Shown here in pieces: positions 41,475 to 50,108 of a stretch of 64,000 bases of DNA; within the stretch, counting starts at the first letter, position 1, and each line of letters starts with the position of its first letter. The DNA lies in assembly GCF_900187065.1 (NCBI RefSeq), contig NZ_LT906483.1, positions 4,526,001 through 4,590,000 on the forward strand, read 5' to 3'. Made by a program: the position numbers and the translations under genes. The notes under the pieces were generated by a model. It was not told the origin of the DNA, did not search any database, and saw only the letters and a list, made by a program, of their open reading frames with translations. This DNA is from Mycolicibacterium thermoresistibile (GTDB lineage: Bacteria > Actinomycetota > Actinomycetes > Mycobacteriales > Mycobacteriaceae).

Positions 41475-42301
41475 CGATCACCGACGCCACGGCACAGTCC
41501 AGGACCTTCCGTCGCGCCTGGCGCGACCTCACGGAGGGGTTCGGCAAGTACGAACTGTGGCTGCACCTGGGCTGGCAGGACATCAAACAGCGGTACCGCC
41601 GCTCGGTGCTGGGCCCGTTCTGGATCACCATCGCCACCGGGACCACCGCCGTGGCGATGGGCGGCCTGTACTCGGCGCTGTTCAAACTGGAACTGTCTGA
41701 GCACCTGCCCTATGTCACGCTCGGGCTGATCATCTGGAATCTGATCAATGCCTCGATCCTCGAGGGCGCGGAGGTGTTCATCGCCAACGAGGGTCTGATC
41801 AAGCAGCTTCCGACGCCGCTGAGCGTGCACGTCTACCGGCTGGTGTGGCGGCAGATGATCCTGTTCGCCCACAACATCATCATCTTCGTGATCATCGCGA
41901 TCATCTTCCCCAAACCGTGGTCGTGGACGGTGCTGACGGTGATCCCCGCGCTGGGGTTGATCGTGCTCAACTGCGTGTGGGTGTCGCTGTGCTTCGGCAT
42001 CCTGGCAACCCGCTACCGCGACATCGGCCCGTTGCTGGCGTCGATCGTTCAGTTGCTGTTCTTCATGACGCCGATCATCTGGAACGAGGCCACCCTGGAC
42101 CGGCAGGGCGCGGGCACCTGGGCGAAACTGGTCGAATTGAACCCGTTGCTGCACTACCTCGACATCGTCCGGGCGCCGCTGTTGGGGGCCGATCAGGAAC
42201 TACATCACTGGGTCGTCGTGATCAGCCTGACGGTCGTCGGCTGGGGCCTCGCCGCCATCGCGATGCGCAAGTACCGCTCCCGGGTGCCGTACTGGGTCTG
42301 A
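41471..42301 (+). CDS. wzm: Galactan ABC exporter, permease subunit
   Basis: 276 aa, ABC-2 type (Rv3783, rfbD). LGWQDIKQRYRRSVLGPFWI is the conserved amphipathic entry, followed by six membrane segments including LLASIVQLLFFMTPIIWNE. The TTG at 41471 is chosen because it overlaps the glfT1 stop as TTGA and has GGGAGAGG about 7 nt upstream. It partners with wzt. Confidence 0.93.
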   Translation: MTITDATAQSRTFRRAWRDLTEGFGKYELWLHLGWQDIKQRYRRSVLGPFWITIATGTTAVAMGGLYSALFKLELSEHLPYVTLGLIIWNLINASILEGAEVFIANEGLIKQLPTPLSVHVYRLVWRQMILFAHNIIIFVIIAIIFPKPWSWTVLTVIPALGLIVLNCVWVSLCFGILATRYRDIGPLLASIVQLLFFMTPIIWNEATLDRQGAGTWAKLVELNPLLHYLDIVRAPLLGADQELHHWVVVISLTVVGWGLAAIAMRKYRSRVPYWV

Positions 42302-42564
42302 CCTGGCCACACCACCGCTCGGGCCGGGTCAACCTCGACGCCCGTCGCTCAGATGATTCTCAGCTCTTGATTCTTTGCCGGTTTTGATTGCCGTTCACGG
42401 CGGATGTGGGTGTACTCGCCACCCGCTCGAGTTGGACGTCGAGGACGCCTTCGCCACCCTGTTCCGCATCCCGGTCGCCATGACCGACGTCTTCCTCAAT
42501 GGCGGGCAGACGCTGAAATTCGCAACGACGACACGGGCCACACCGAGACGGCGCTCGCCCGCGG

Positions 42565-42999
42565 CTAGCTGATCAGCGCGGTCCGTTCGGGTTCGGGCCC
42601 GAACACGAAACGCCGCCCGCTGATGTCGTGCGGAGTGATCCGCACGTAGTGCGGTTTGGTCGTGGCGATCCACGGCCGCAACCCGGCTGCCTCGGCCTCC
42701 TCGATCTCAGCGAACGTGGACAGCGTGCGGGCCGTTCCGCGCACGATCACGCTCCACGCCTCGGTGTCGGTGTGGTCGTCGGCCTCGAAGAGCACCTGGT
42801 CATTGACAACGGTGCTGACCAGTTTGGTGCCCTCGGCGGTCCGGAAGAGCACGGTGCGGTTCTGGACCGCGAAGTTGACGGGGAAGATGTCCGGCCTGCC
42901 TTCCACATCGGTGACGAGGCGCCCGAGGTTGATGCCGGACAGCAGTTCCCAGCACTGGTCCTCGGTGAGGACGGTGATGGCTTGGCTTTCGGTCGACAT
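42565..42999 (-). CDS. Pyridoxamine 5'-phosphate oxidase-family flavin-binding protein
   Basis: 144 aa from ATG 42999. LGRLVTDVEGRPDIFPVNFAV and VLFRTAEGTKL give the split-barrel FMN/F420 fold; SVIVRGTARTLS follows. Mycobacteria have many such flavin/deazaflavin-dependent proteins, and the substrate cannot be inferred. The 263 bp between wzm and this gene hold no supported gene. Confidence 0.82.
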   Translation of the reverse strand: MSTESQAITVLTEDQCWELLSGINLGRLVTDVEGRPDIFPVNFAVQNRTVLFRTAEGTKLVSTVVNDQVLFEADDHTDTEAWSVIVRGTARTLSTFAEIEEAEAAGLRPWIATTKPHYVRITPHDISGRRFVFGPEPERTALIS

Positions 43000-43143
43000 A
43001 AGCCGATGGTGACCGTGTTCGCCCGCCTCCGCTAGGGCCGATTGGCACCTAACCGAGGTGCCGGTTATCCCCAATGCGACTTTTATCCACAGATTCCGAA
43101 TTGCGCCTGGTCACCTCACCCGCCGGACACGACAATCGAAACT

Positions 43144-44562
43144 ATGTTCGAAGGACGGACCACGGGGCGATCGGACGCCGAACTGCTCGACACCATGCGG
43201 GAAGCGCAGCGTGCCGAGCGGCGGGCGATGGCGCGGTATGTGTTGGCCGCGGGCCGGCTCTGCCGACAGCGGGCCGCCCGCGCGGACGCGGCCCGCGAAC
43301 TGTGGTGTGTGGACGATTACGACGTGGTCGCAGCGGAGATCAGCGCCGAACTCGGCATCAGCCGCGGGCGGGCGGCCTCGCTCATGCATCACGGGCTCAC
43401 CCTCCTGGAACGGCTCCCCAGGCTGGGGGCGAGATTCGCGGCCGGTGACATCGATTTCCGCATCATCACCACGGTGGACTACCGCACCGGATTGATCACC
43501 GACCCGGAGCTGCTGACCCGCCTCGACGGGATGTTGGCACGGTACGCCCCGAACTGGAACAAATTGTCCCGCCGCAAACTGACCGATTACATCGACCGGC
43601 TGGTGGTCGACGTCGATCCCGAGGCGGTGCGGTTGGCCCGCCAGAGTGACGTCGACCGGCACGTCGAGGTCGAGATGACGTCCGACGGGATGGCCGACGT
43701 CTCCGGCAGCGTCCGGGGTCCCGATGCGGTTGCCTTCGACCGTCGGCTCGATGAAATCGCGGCCACGGTGTGCCGGAACGACCCCCGGACCAAACAGCAG
43801 CGGCGGGCCGATGCGATCGGCGCGCTGGGGGACGGGAAGGATGCGTTGGCCTGCACCTGCGGCGCCGACGACTGCCCGGCAGCCGACGCAGACACCGCCG
43901 ATGCCGCACCCGGCGGGATCGTGATCCACGTACTCGCCGAGGCGGAGTCGGTCCACGGCGACGGCGCGACCCCGGGATACCTCGTCGGGCACGGCGCCGT
44001 GCCGGCCGCGACGCTGCGAGAGCTGACCGACCGCGCCAAGCTGCGTCCCGTCGTTCACCCCGGGGACGCCCCGCCCGAGCCGCGGTACCGGCCGTCGGCG
44101 GCGCTGGCCGACTTCGTCCGCTGTCGGGATCTCACCTGCCGGTTTCCCGGCTGCGACCAGCCGGCGCAGATGTGCGAACTCGATCACACCGTGCCGTACC
44201 CGGCCGGGCCGACCCACGCGTCGAACCTCAAGCTGCTCTGCACCGTTCACCACTTGATGAAGACGTTCCACTGCGGCGCCGACGGCTGGCGCGATCTCCA
44301 ACTGCCCGACGGGACGGTGCTGTGGACCTCACCGAGCGGGCGGATTCACCCCACCAAACCGCACGGCGCAATGCTCTACCCGCAGCTGGCCGCGCCCACC
44401 GGCGAGCTCGACCTGCCGGCGGCGCCCACGCCCACGAAACCAGGCCGCGGGATGGCGATGCCCACCCGCCGCCGGTCCCGGGCCGACGACCGGGCCTACC
44501 GGGTGGAGTGGGAGCGCGCTATCAACCGGGCCCGGTACGAGGCCAATCCACCGCCCTTCTGA
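43144..44562 (+). CDS. DUF222/HNH protein of the 13E12 repeat family
   Basis: 472 aa. The N-terminal DUF222 has LGISRGRAASLMHHGLTLLERLP and AGDIDFRIITTVDYRT. The C-terminal HNH nuclease domain has CRFPGCDQPAQMCELDHTVP and LKLLCTVHHLMK, with CxxC-type zinc ligands. These genes are multicopy in mycobacteria (REP13E12) and may serve as phage integration targets. The biological role is unclear. Confidence 0.9.
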   Translation: MFEGRTTGRSDAELLDTMREAQRAERRAMARYVLAAGRLCRQRAARADAARELWCVDDYDVVAAEISAELGISRGRAASLMHHGLTLLERLPRLGARFAAGDIDFRIITTVDYRTGLITDPELLTRLDGMLARYAPNWNKLSRRKLTDYIDRLVVDVDPEAVRLARQSDVDRHVEVEMTSDGMADVSGSVRGPDAVAFDRRLDEIAATVCRNDPRTKQQRRADAIGALGDGKDALACTCGADDCPAADADTADAAPGGIVIHVLAEAESVHGDGATPGYLVGHGAVPAATLRELTDRAKLRPVVHPGDAPPEPRYRPSAALADFVRCRDLTCRFPGCDQPAQMCELDHTVPYPAGPTHASNLKLLCTVHHLMKTFHCGADGWRDLQLPDGTVLWTSPSGRIHPTKPHGAMLYPQLAAPTGELDLPAAPTPTKPGRGMAMPTRRRSRADDRAYRVEWERAINRARYEANPPPF

Positions 44563-44592
44563 CGTCGGCCGCCCGGGACGTAAGCTGCCCGG

Positions 44593-45036
44593 GTGGCCGA
44601 GACCGCAGCACCGACGACGTCCCTGAGTCTCAAGACCCAGGTGTGGCGTTTCCTGGTCACCGGCGGCTTCTCCGCCGTCGTGGACTTCGGGCTGTATGTG
44701 TTGCTGCTGGTGGCCGGCCTGCACGTCAACATCGCCAAGACCATCGGTTTCATCGCCGGCACCACCACCGCCTACCTGATCAACCGCCGGTGGACCTTTC
44801 AGGCCCCGCCGAGCACCGCACGATTCATCGCGGTGTGTGCGCTGTATGCGACCACCTACGCCGTCCAGGTCGGCATCAACTACCTGCTCTACATGGCGTG
44901 GGAGGAGCAGTCGTGGCGGGTACCGGTCGCGTTCGTCGTCGCGCAGGGCACCGCGACCGTCATCAACTTCGTGGTGCAGCGGACGGTCATCTTCCGGCTG
45001 CGGCAACCGGCCGCCGGCAGGCGATCGAACCGGTGA
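44593..45036 (+). CDS. GtrA-family membrane protein (Rv3789-like)
   Basis: 147 aa from GTG 44593 with four membrane segments. RFLVTGGFSAVVDFGLYVL, FIAGTTTAYLINRRWTF and VAQGTATVINFVVQRTVIF are GtrA motifs. In M. tuberculosis Rv3789 lies directly before dprE1 and acts in arabinan synthesis, as a decaprenyl-phosphoarabinose flippase candidate or AftA anchor. Here 8.4 kb of inserted DNA separates it from dprE1. Its last 50 nt overlap the end of a convergent lipoprotein fragment. Confidence 0.92.
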   Translation: MAETAAPTTSLSLKTQVWRFLVTGGFSAVVDFGLYVLLLVAGLHVNIAKTIGFIAGTTTAYLINRRWTFQAPPSTARFIAVCALYATTYAVQVGINYLLYMAWEEQSWRVPVAFVVAQGTATVINFVVQRTVIFRLRQPAAGRRSNR

Positions 45037-45469
45037 GCAACGATGCTTCCTTCGACCCGAACACCAACGTGCGACCATCAGTGCTGCTGAATCGAATGTC
45101 GCGGTTGCGACTGGAGTTCGCCATCGCCGAAACCTCGGTCAACCCCGCTTCAGCTGCCAACCGCTGCACTGCGGGATAGACCAGAGTCCACTGCTCGTCC
45201 GAGAAGGAGATCGAAGACCCGAACTTCGCCAGATGAATCATTACCCCCTTACGGCCGGTCGACTCTTGTGTGCACCCTGAGCGGCGCTCTTCATACGCTT
45301 GTCGCCATGGATCACTTTCCGGCACCAGCCGCGTCACTTCGGCCCGGACCCGCTCGATCAAGTCGAGCATCTGCACCTTGGTCTGTTCGATATCCGGCAG
45401 ATCCGCAATATCGACCACAGGAATATCCTCATTCAGAAGCGGTGAGTCATAGCCACCGTCATCGCCGCC
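44987..45469 (-). pseudogene. LppA-like lipoprotein copy 1, 3' fragment
   Basis: This is the mature domain without signal peptide or lipobox. It starts in DDGGYDSPLLNEDIP and continues DIADLPDIEQTKVQMLDLIE, CTQESTGRKG and QRLAAEAGLTEVS, ending ACRRPVAAAGR. It matches the intact copies at 50105 and 50946. The missing 5' part, with the lipobox AAGC, is at 49736-49806 beyond the insertion sequences. Removing 45459-49735 rejoins the two in frame (180 aa). The convergent overlap with the gtrA-like gene is 50 nt. Confidence 0.88.
45459..45469 (+). repeat. Target-site duplication, left copy (outer IS256-family element)
   Basis: TCATCGCCGCC is identical to 49736-49746. Excising one copy with the element restores the lppA-like frame exactly. 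Confidence 0.8.
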
Positions 45470-45604
45470 GAGCAATGATCAGAACCTGTGGATGAGCCTC
45501 GGGGTGGGGGCGTGAAAGTGGGCGCACCTTCCCGAGGATGATCTGAATGTCAGTAGGTCCGATCATGAGCCGGCGTTGGCGCGCTGGTTCGGGAAGGTAC
45601 GCCC

Positions 45605-46438
45605 ATGCTCACCGTAGTTCACGACGCCGAGGACGCCAACGACAGCGACACTCCCGGTCGCTCGTTGTTGGATGAGATCGTCCGCGACGGGGCGCGACAG
45701 ATGCTGGCCGCCGCGTTGCAGGCCGAGGTCGCCGCCTACGTGGCCCAGTACGCCGACCAGCTCGATGAGAACGGCCACCGCCTGGTGGTGCGCAACGGCT
45801 ACCACCAGCCCCGCGAGGTGCTGACCGCAGCCGGTGCGGTGCAGGTCAAAGCGCCGCGAGTCAACGACAAACGTGTCGACCCCGACACCGGCGAACGCAA
45901 ACGGTTCTCCTCGGCGATCCTGCCGGCCTGGGCGCGCAAGTCTCCGCAGATGAGCGAGGTGCTGCCGCTTTTGTATCTGCACGGGCTGTCGACCAGTGAT
46001 TTCGGGCCGGCATTGGAGCAGTTCCTGGGTTCGGGTGCGGGGTTGTCGGCCACCACGATCACCCGGCTCACGGCGCAGTGGCAGGACGAGGCCCGCGCGT
46101 TTGCGGCCCGGGACCTGTCCGGCACCGACTACGTCTACCTGTGGGTCGACGGTATCCACCTCAAGGTCCGCCTGGACCAGGAAAAACTCTGTTTGCTGGT
46201 GATGCTGGGCGTGCGCGCTGACGGCCGCAAAGAGCTGGTGGCGATCACCGACGGCTACCGGGAATCGACCGAGTCGTGGGCTGATCTGCTGCGCGACTGT
46301 AAACGACGCGGCATGACCGCCCCAGTGTTCGCGGTCGGCGATGGCGCCTTGGGGTTTTGGAACGCGGTGCGCGAAGTGTTCCCGGCCACCCGTGAGCAGC
46401 GGTGCTGGTTTCACAAGCAAGCCAATGTCCTTGCCGCG
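45605..46438 (+). pseudogene. IS256-family transposase, 5' part (outer element)
   Basis: The first 278 codons. RSLLDEIVRDGARQMLAAAL opens the protein. YLWVDGIHLKVRL and VGDGALGFW hold the first two catalytic Asp residues. It ends at CWFHKQANVLAA, where the inner element is inserted; reading through gives an aberrant stop at 46460-46462. The remainder, with the third catalytic residue, is at 49222-49704, in the same frame after excision. Confidence 0.9.
46430..46438 (+). repeat. Target-site duplication of the middle element, left copy
   Basis: CTTGCCGCG here is repeated at 49213-49221, bracketing the middle IS256-family element. Confidence 0.82.
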
Positions 46439-46486
46439 GGGGGTGTCAGATGGTCTGTGTAAGTCCTGACGGAAGGATCTCAGGGC

Positions 46487-47840
46487 ATGGCGACAGGCAA
46501 GGACGCGGATTTGGCATTGGGTGAGGTGGGGTCCACCGTGGAGATGGCCGAGGCGCTTCGGGTGTCGGGCGTGGTGGACGATTTGCTGGCTCAGGTCGAT
46601 TCCGGCGAGGTTGCGTTGACCGGTGAGGGGGGCTTGCTGCCCGGGCTGATCAAGCTGGCTCTGGAGCGTGGGCTGGCTGCGGAGCTGACCGATCATCTGG
46701 GCTATGAGAAGGGCGACCCGGTGGGGCGGGCGCTGCCCAATGCCCGCAATGGCACTTCGGCGAAGACGGTGCAGACCGAGGCCGGCCCGGTGCCGTTGGA
46801 TGTGCCGCGTGATCGTGACGGCTCGTTCACTCCGCGGCTGGTGCCCAAGGGCGCCCGTCGCCTCGGCGGGCTCGATGACATGATCATTTCGCTGTACGCC
46901 GGTGGAATAACCCTGCGTGACATACAGTTTCACCTTGCGTCGACGATCGGGACCGACGTTTCGCACGAGACGATCTCCAAGATCGTCGACGAGATCTTGC
47001 GAGGAGGTCCTGGCCTGGCAGCGCCGGCCGCTGGACCCGATCTACCCGGTGATATACCTCGACGCGATCGTCGTCAAGGTCAAAGACGGCGGCCACACCC
47101 GCAACAAGGCCGCTCACATCGCCGTGGGCGTCGATATGGCCGGGATCAAGCACGTCCTGGGCATCTGGGTCCAGCAGAACGAAGGAGCGGCGTTTTGGGC
47201 CTCGGTGTGTGCCGATCTGGCCAACCGCGGCATCCGCGACGTGTTGATCGTATGCTGCGACGGGTTGACCGGCTTCCCCGAGGCGATCGCGGCCACCTGG
47301 TCGCAGGCCGCCGTTCAGACCTGTGTGGTGCATCTGATCCGCAACGCGTTGCGGTTCGTGTCCTACAGCGACCGCAAGGCCGTGGCCGCAGCACTCAGAC
47401 CGATCTACACCGCGGCGAACGCCGAAGCGGCCCGTGCCGAGCTCGACGCGTTCAGCGCATCCGAACTGGGCACGAAGAATCCCACGGTGACACGGGTTTT
47501 CGATCGATCGTGGGAACAGTTCACGCCGTTTTTGGCGTTTCCGCCCGAGTTGCGCCGGGTGATCTACACGACCAACTCGATCGAATCGCTGAACTACCAG
47601 TTACGCAAGGTCACCAAGACCCGCGGCCAGTTCCCCAACGATGCCGCCGTGGTGAAACTGCTGTGGCTGGCCATCTGCAACATCGAGGATAAACGCGCCG
47701 CCGAACGGGCCAAGGAACGCAGCCAGAAACGTTGCCGAACAGCTCCCGGACGCCTCGTGGAAGGACAGGTGGTCACCAACTGGAAGAAAGCACTCGAACA
47801 ACTCTCGCTGGTCTACCCAGACCGCATCGAGCCGTATTGA
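46487..47840 (+). pseudogene. IS256-family transposase with a 1-nt frameshift (middle element)
   Basis: The N-terminal part runs in one frame to about 47000 (GLLPGLIKLALERGLAAELT, DVSHETISKIVDEIL). The rest continues in the +1 frame (EEVLAWQRRPLDPIYPVIYL and on). An extra C at 47000 explains the shift: removing it gives DEILEEVLAW. The catalytic residues are Asp in YLDAIVVKVK, Asp in CCDGLTGFPEA and Glu in TTNSIESLNYQ. The IS3 element enters after codon TAT (47835-47837), one codon before the original CTG-TAA end at 49151-49156. Confidence 0.88.
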
Positions 47841-47884
47841 AGTACCCCAGGTTTTGTTCCGATCCGTATAGGAGGATCAGGAAC

Positions 47885-48202
47885 ATGCCACGTAAGTATT
47901 CGCCGGAGTTTCGTGACCGTGCGCTTCGGTTGTTGGACACCACGATGGAAGACTCAGGGGTTTCTGAGTTCGAGGCCATCAAGTCTGTAGCCAGCAAACT
48001 TGGTGTATCGCAGGAATCGGTGCGCCGGTGGCGGCGCAAGGCCGAGATTGACGCCGGGCAGCGCCCCGGCGTGACCAGCACTGAGCACGCCGAGATCCGC
48101 AAGCTCAAGCGCGAGAACGCCGAATTGCGCAGAGCTAACGAGATTTTGAAGTCTGCGTCCGCGTTTTTCGCAGCGGAGCTCGACCGCCCCGCGACGAAAT
48201 GA
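47885..48202 (+). CDS. IS3-family transposase OrfA
   Basis: 105 aa. MPRKYSPEFRDRALRLLD is the helix-turn-helix start, SVRRWRRKAEID the recognition region, and KRENAELRRANEILKSASAF the leucine-zipper-like coil. AGGAGG lies upstream. The stop overlaps OrfB as ATGA; the OrfAB fusion may be made by frameshifting as in other IS3 members. Confidence 0.93.
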   Translation: MPRKYSPEFRDRALRLLDTTMEDSGVSEFEAIKSVASKLGVSQESVRRWRRKAEIDAGQRPGVTSTEHAEIRKLKRENAELRRANEILKSASAFFAAELDRPATK

Positions 48203-49125
48203 TCGCCTTCATCGATGCGCATCGCGATCAGTTCGGGGTCGAGCTCATTTGCCGTGTTCTGCGGGCAGCAATCGCCGGTTTCCTCACCTCCCGGGGCTAT
48301 CGGGCCGCCAAGGCCCGCCCGCCATCAGAGCGGGCGATGCGCGATGAACTCCTCATCGCCGAGCTGCGCACCGTCCACGAGCAGAACTTCTCGGTCTATG
48401 GCGTCAAGAAGATGCATCACGCCATGAAACGCCGCGGCTGGCGGGTCGGCCGCGAGCAGACCCGCCGGTTGATGCGTAAAGCCGGCCTGCGCGGCGTGCA
48501 GCGCGGTAAGCCGGTGTTCACCACGATCAGCGACCCTGCGCACTGCCGGCCTGCTGATCTGGTCAACCGGCAGTTCAGCGCTGAGGCCCCAGACCGGCTG
48601 TGGGTTGCTGACATCACGTTCGTACGGACCTGGCAGGGGTTCTGCTACACCGCGTTCGTCACCGACGCCTGCACCAAAGCCATCAAGGGATGGGCAGTCG
48701 CGGCCAGCATGCGCACCGAGGACCTACCGCTGGAAGCATTCAATCATGCTGTGTGGCACTCGGACTCAGACCTGTCTGAGTTGATCCATCACTCCGACCG
48801 AGGGTCGCAATACTTATCGTTGACATACACCGACCGGTTGGCCGAGCTCGGGATCGCCCCTTCGGTGGGGTCCCGCGGCGATAGCTATGACAACGCCCTC
48901 GCCGAAGCGGTCAACGCCGCCTACAAGACCGAGTTAATCAACCGCGGCAAACCCTGGCGCAGCGTCGACGACGTCGAGTTGGCCACCGCCGGATGGGTGG
49001 CCTGGTACAACCAGGAACGCCTGCACGAAGCCCTCGGCTACGTCCCACCAGCCGAGTACGAGGCCGCCCTCACCGGCACCTCACACCCCGCGAGCCAGCC
49101 AACCCCGGCCCTCGCAACCAACTAG
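48199..49125 (+). CDS. IS3-family transposase OrfB (DDE integrase)
   Basis: 308 aa with the complete rve domain. LWVADITFVRTWQGFCYTAF has the first Asp, IHHSDRGSQYLSL the second, and DSYDNALAEAVNAAYKTELI the Glu. The HTH_21 region NFSVYGVKKMHHAMKRRGW precedes it. Its TAG ends on the first base of the right inverted repeat. It appears functional. Confidence 0.95.
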   Translation: MIAFIDAHRDQFGVELICRVLRAAIAGFLTSRGYRAAKARPPSERAMRDELLIAELRTVHEQNFSVYGVKKMHHAMKRRGWRVGREQTRRLMRKAGLRGVQRGKPVFTTISDPAHCRPADLVNRQFSAEAPDRLWVADITFVRTWQGFCYTAFVTDACTKAIKGWAVAASMRTEDLPLEAFNHAVWHSDSDLSELIHHSDRGSQYLSLTYTDRLAELGIAPSVGSRGDSYDNALAEAVNAAYKTELINRGKPWRSVDDVELATAGWVAWYNQERLHEALGYVPPAEYEAALTGTSHPASQPTPALATN

Positions 49126-49212
49126 GAACAAAACCTGGGGTACTTCATATCTGTAACACCGACGATCGACAGGAAACCAAACAAGCGACTTACACAGAAA
49201 ACTTGACACGCT

Positions 49213-49704
49213 CTTGCCGCGCTGCCGAAATCAGCACACCCGTCGGCGTTGGCAGCGCTCAAAGAGATCTACAACGCCGAGGATATCGACAAAGCCCAGG
49301 TCGCGGTCAAAGCCTTCGAGGTCGACTTCGGCGCCAAATATCCCAAGGCGGTCGCCAAGATCACCGACGATCTGGACACCCTGCTGGGATTCTACCGCTA
49401 TCCCGCCGAGCACTGGATCCACCTACGCACCACGAATCCGATCGAAAGCACCTTCGCCACAGTGCGTTTGCGCACCAAAGTCACCAAAGGTCCGGGGTCA
49501 CGAGCAGCTGGTCTGGCCATGGCCTACAAGCTCATCGACGCCGCCGCGGCCCGCTGGCGCGCCGTCAACGCACCACACCTGGTCGCCCTGGTGCGCGCCG
49601 GCGCGGTCTTCCACAAGGGCAAACTGCTCGAACGCCCCACCGAGATCACCCCACCAACCCCGCCCTCAGACGGCGATCAGCAAGCCGGAACGGAGGTCGC
49701 CTGA
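49213..49704 (+). pseudogene. IS256-family transposase, 3' part (outer element)
   Basis: It continues the frame of 45605-46438 from 49222 (LPKSAHPSALAALKEIYNAE). RTTNPIESTFATVRLRTKV contains the third catalytic residue, and RAAGLAMAYKLIDAA follows. It begins with the right copy of the 9-bp target duplication (49213-49221). Joined to the 5' part it gives a full-length, uninterrupted transposase. Confidence 0.9.
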
Positions 49705-49735
49705 AACACCCCGATCCACAGGTCTTGACAATTCC

Positions 49736-49806
49736 TCATCGCCGCCACATCCAGCTGCGAACAGCATCGCAAGCACAACGGTTGCAACGCACTGCCGAAG
49801 TTGCAC
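49736..49806 (-). pseudogene. LppA-like lipoprotein copy 1, 5' fragment (signal peptide)
   Basis: It starts GTG 49806, 2 nt after the stop of the EspC-like gene. It encodes MQLRQCVATVVLAMLFAAGC and then GGD, a complete lipoprotein signal peptide with lipobox. It runs into the right target-duplication copy (49736-49746), where the outer IS256-family element begins. The rest is at 44987-45469. Confidence 0.85.
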
Positions 49807-49808
49807 GT

Positions 49809-50108
49809 CTACCGCACCGAGGTGTCGAGCGCACCGCTGGCTTCAGCATCCTGCTGCTCATAAACATCCGCGGCCGCACGCAGCTTGTCACCCAGATCGG
49901 TCAAATCGGTGCGCAACCGCTCCGCCTGCTGCTCAAGGATATCCACGAACTTCGCAAACCCTGGCTCACCCGCTTGTTTCCACGCCGCCTCCTGGGTGGA
50001 GATGCTGTCGGCGACCGCAGCCCGACTCGACGACGCTTCCTGCGCCACGACCTCCATCTGAGCAGCTGAGCGGCGCACCTCAACAGGATCGACCTCGACA
50101 TCACTCAT
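49809..50108 (-). CDS. EspC-like type VII secretion substrate, copy 1
   Basis: 99 aa, all-helical. It starts with VEVDPVEVRRSAAQMEVVAQ, has a central AAWKQAGEPGFAKF turn and ends with LRAAADVYEQQDAEA. YEQQD fits the YxxxD/E export signal of mycobacterial ESX substrates, placed after the second helix as in EspC (DUF2580). ATG 50108 overlaps the preceding lppA-like stop by 4 nt. It is nearly identical to copy 2 at 50650. It is likely a secreted partner of the hydrolase at 51500. Confidence 0.78.
   Translation of the reverse strand: MSDVEVDPVEVRRSAAQMEVVAQEASSSRAAVADSISTQEAAWKQAGEPGFAKFVDILEQQAERLRTDLTDLGDKLRAAADVYEQQDAEASGALDTSVR

Larger units (their letters stand above)
47838..49147 (+). mobile_element. 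IS3-family insertion sequence, innermost
   Basis: Perfect 23-bp terminal inverted repeats lie at 47838-47860 and 49125-49147, beginning TGAAGTACCCCAGG. A 3-bp TAT duplication lies at 47835-47837 and 49148-49150. It carries overlapping orfA and orfB, length 1310 bp. Both genes look intact, so it is the youngest insertion. Confidence 0.93.
46439..49212 (+). mobile_element. IS256-family element, middle (interrupted by IS3)
   Basis: The terminal inverted repeats share GTGTCA and TCTGTGTAAGTC at both ends (left from 46443, right reversed from 49210). The 9-bp target duplication is perfect. Without the IS3 insert (1310 bp plus 3) it would be about 1.46 kb. The transposase is frameshifted. Confidence 0.83.
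45470..49735 (+). mobile_element. IS256-family element, outer (itself interrupted)
   Basis: The ends carry imperfect inverted repeats sharing ACCTGTGGAT (left about 45484-45493; right, reversed, about 49713-49722) with 17 of 22 matches overall. An 11-bp direct repeat flanks it. Without the nested insert (46439-49212 plus 9 bp) it would be about 1.48 kb, normal for IS256. The transposase is split at codon 278. Confidence 0.82.

Noticed and set aside
42302..42564. A possible short gene or gene remnant (frame 42375-42572, with a LDVEDAFATLFRIPVAMTDVF stretch shortened here to its core DVEDAFATLF)
   Set aside because: The stretch looks somewhat protein-like but has no convincing start, ribosome-binding site or recognised family, and its ends are Arg/Pro-rich noise.
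44987..45475. Treating the copy 1 lipoprotein fragment as an intact gene starting at TTG 45475
   Set aside because: It lacks a signal peptide and lipobox that both paralogues have, and its missing 5' end is found beyond the insertion sequences.
46487..47840. Programmed frameshifting in the middle IS256-family transposase
   Set aside because: No slippery codon pair is seen at the shift and the family is normally single-frame; a one-base insertion is the simpler explanation.
45459..49746. A composite transposon carrying the lipoprotein genes
   Set aside because: The elements are nested inside one another with their own target duplications, not paired on either side of cargo.
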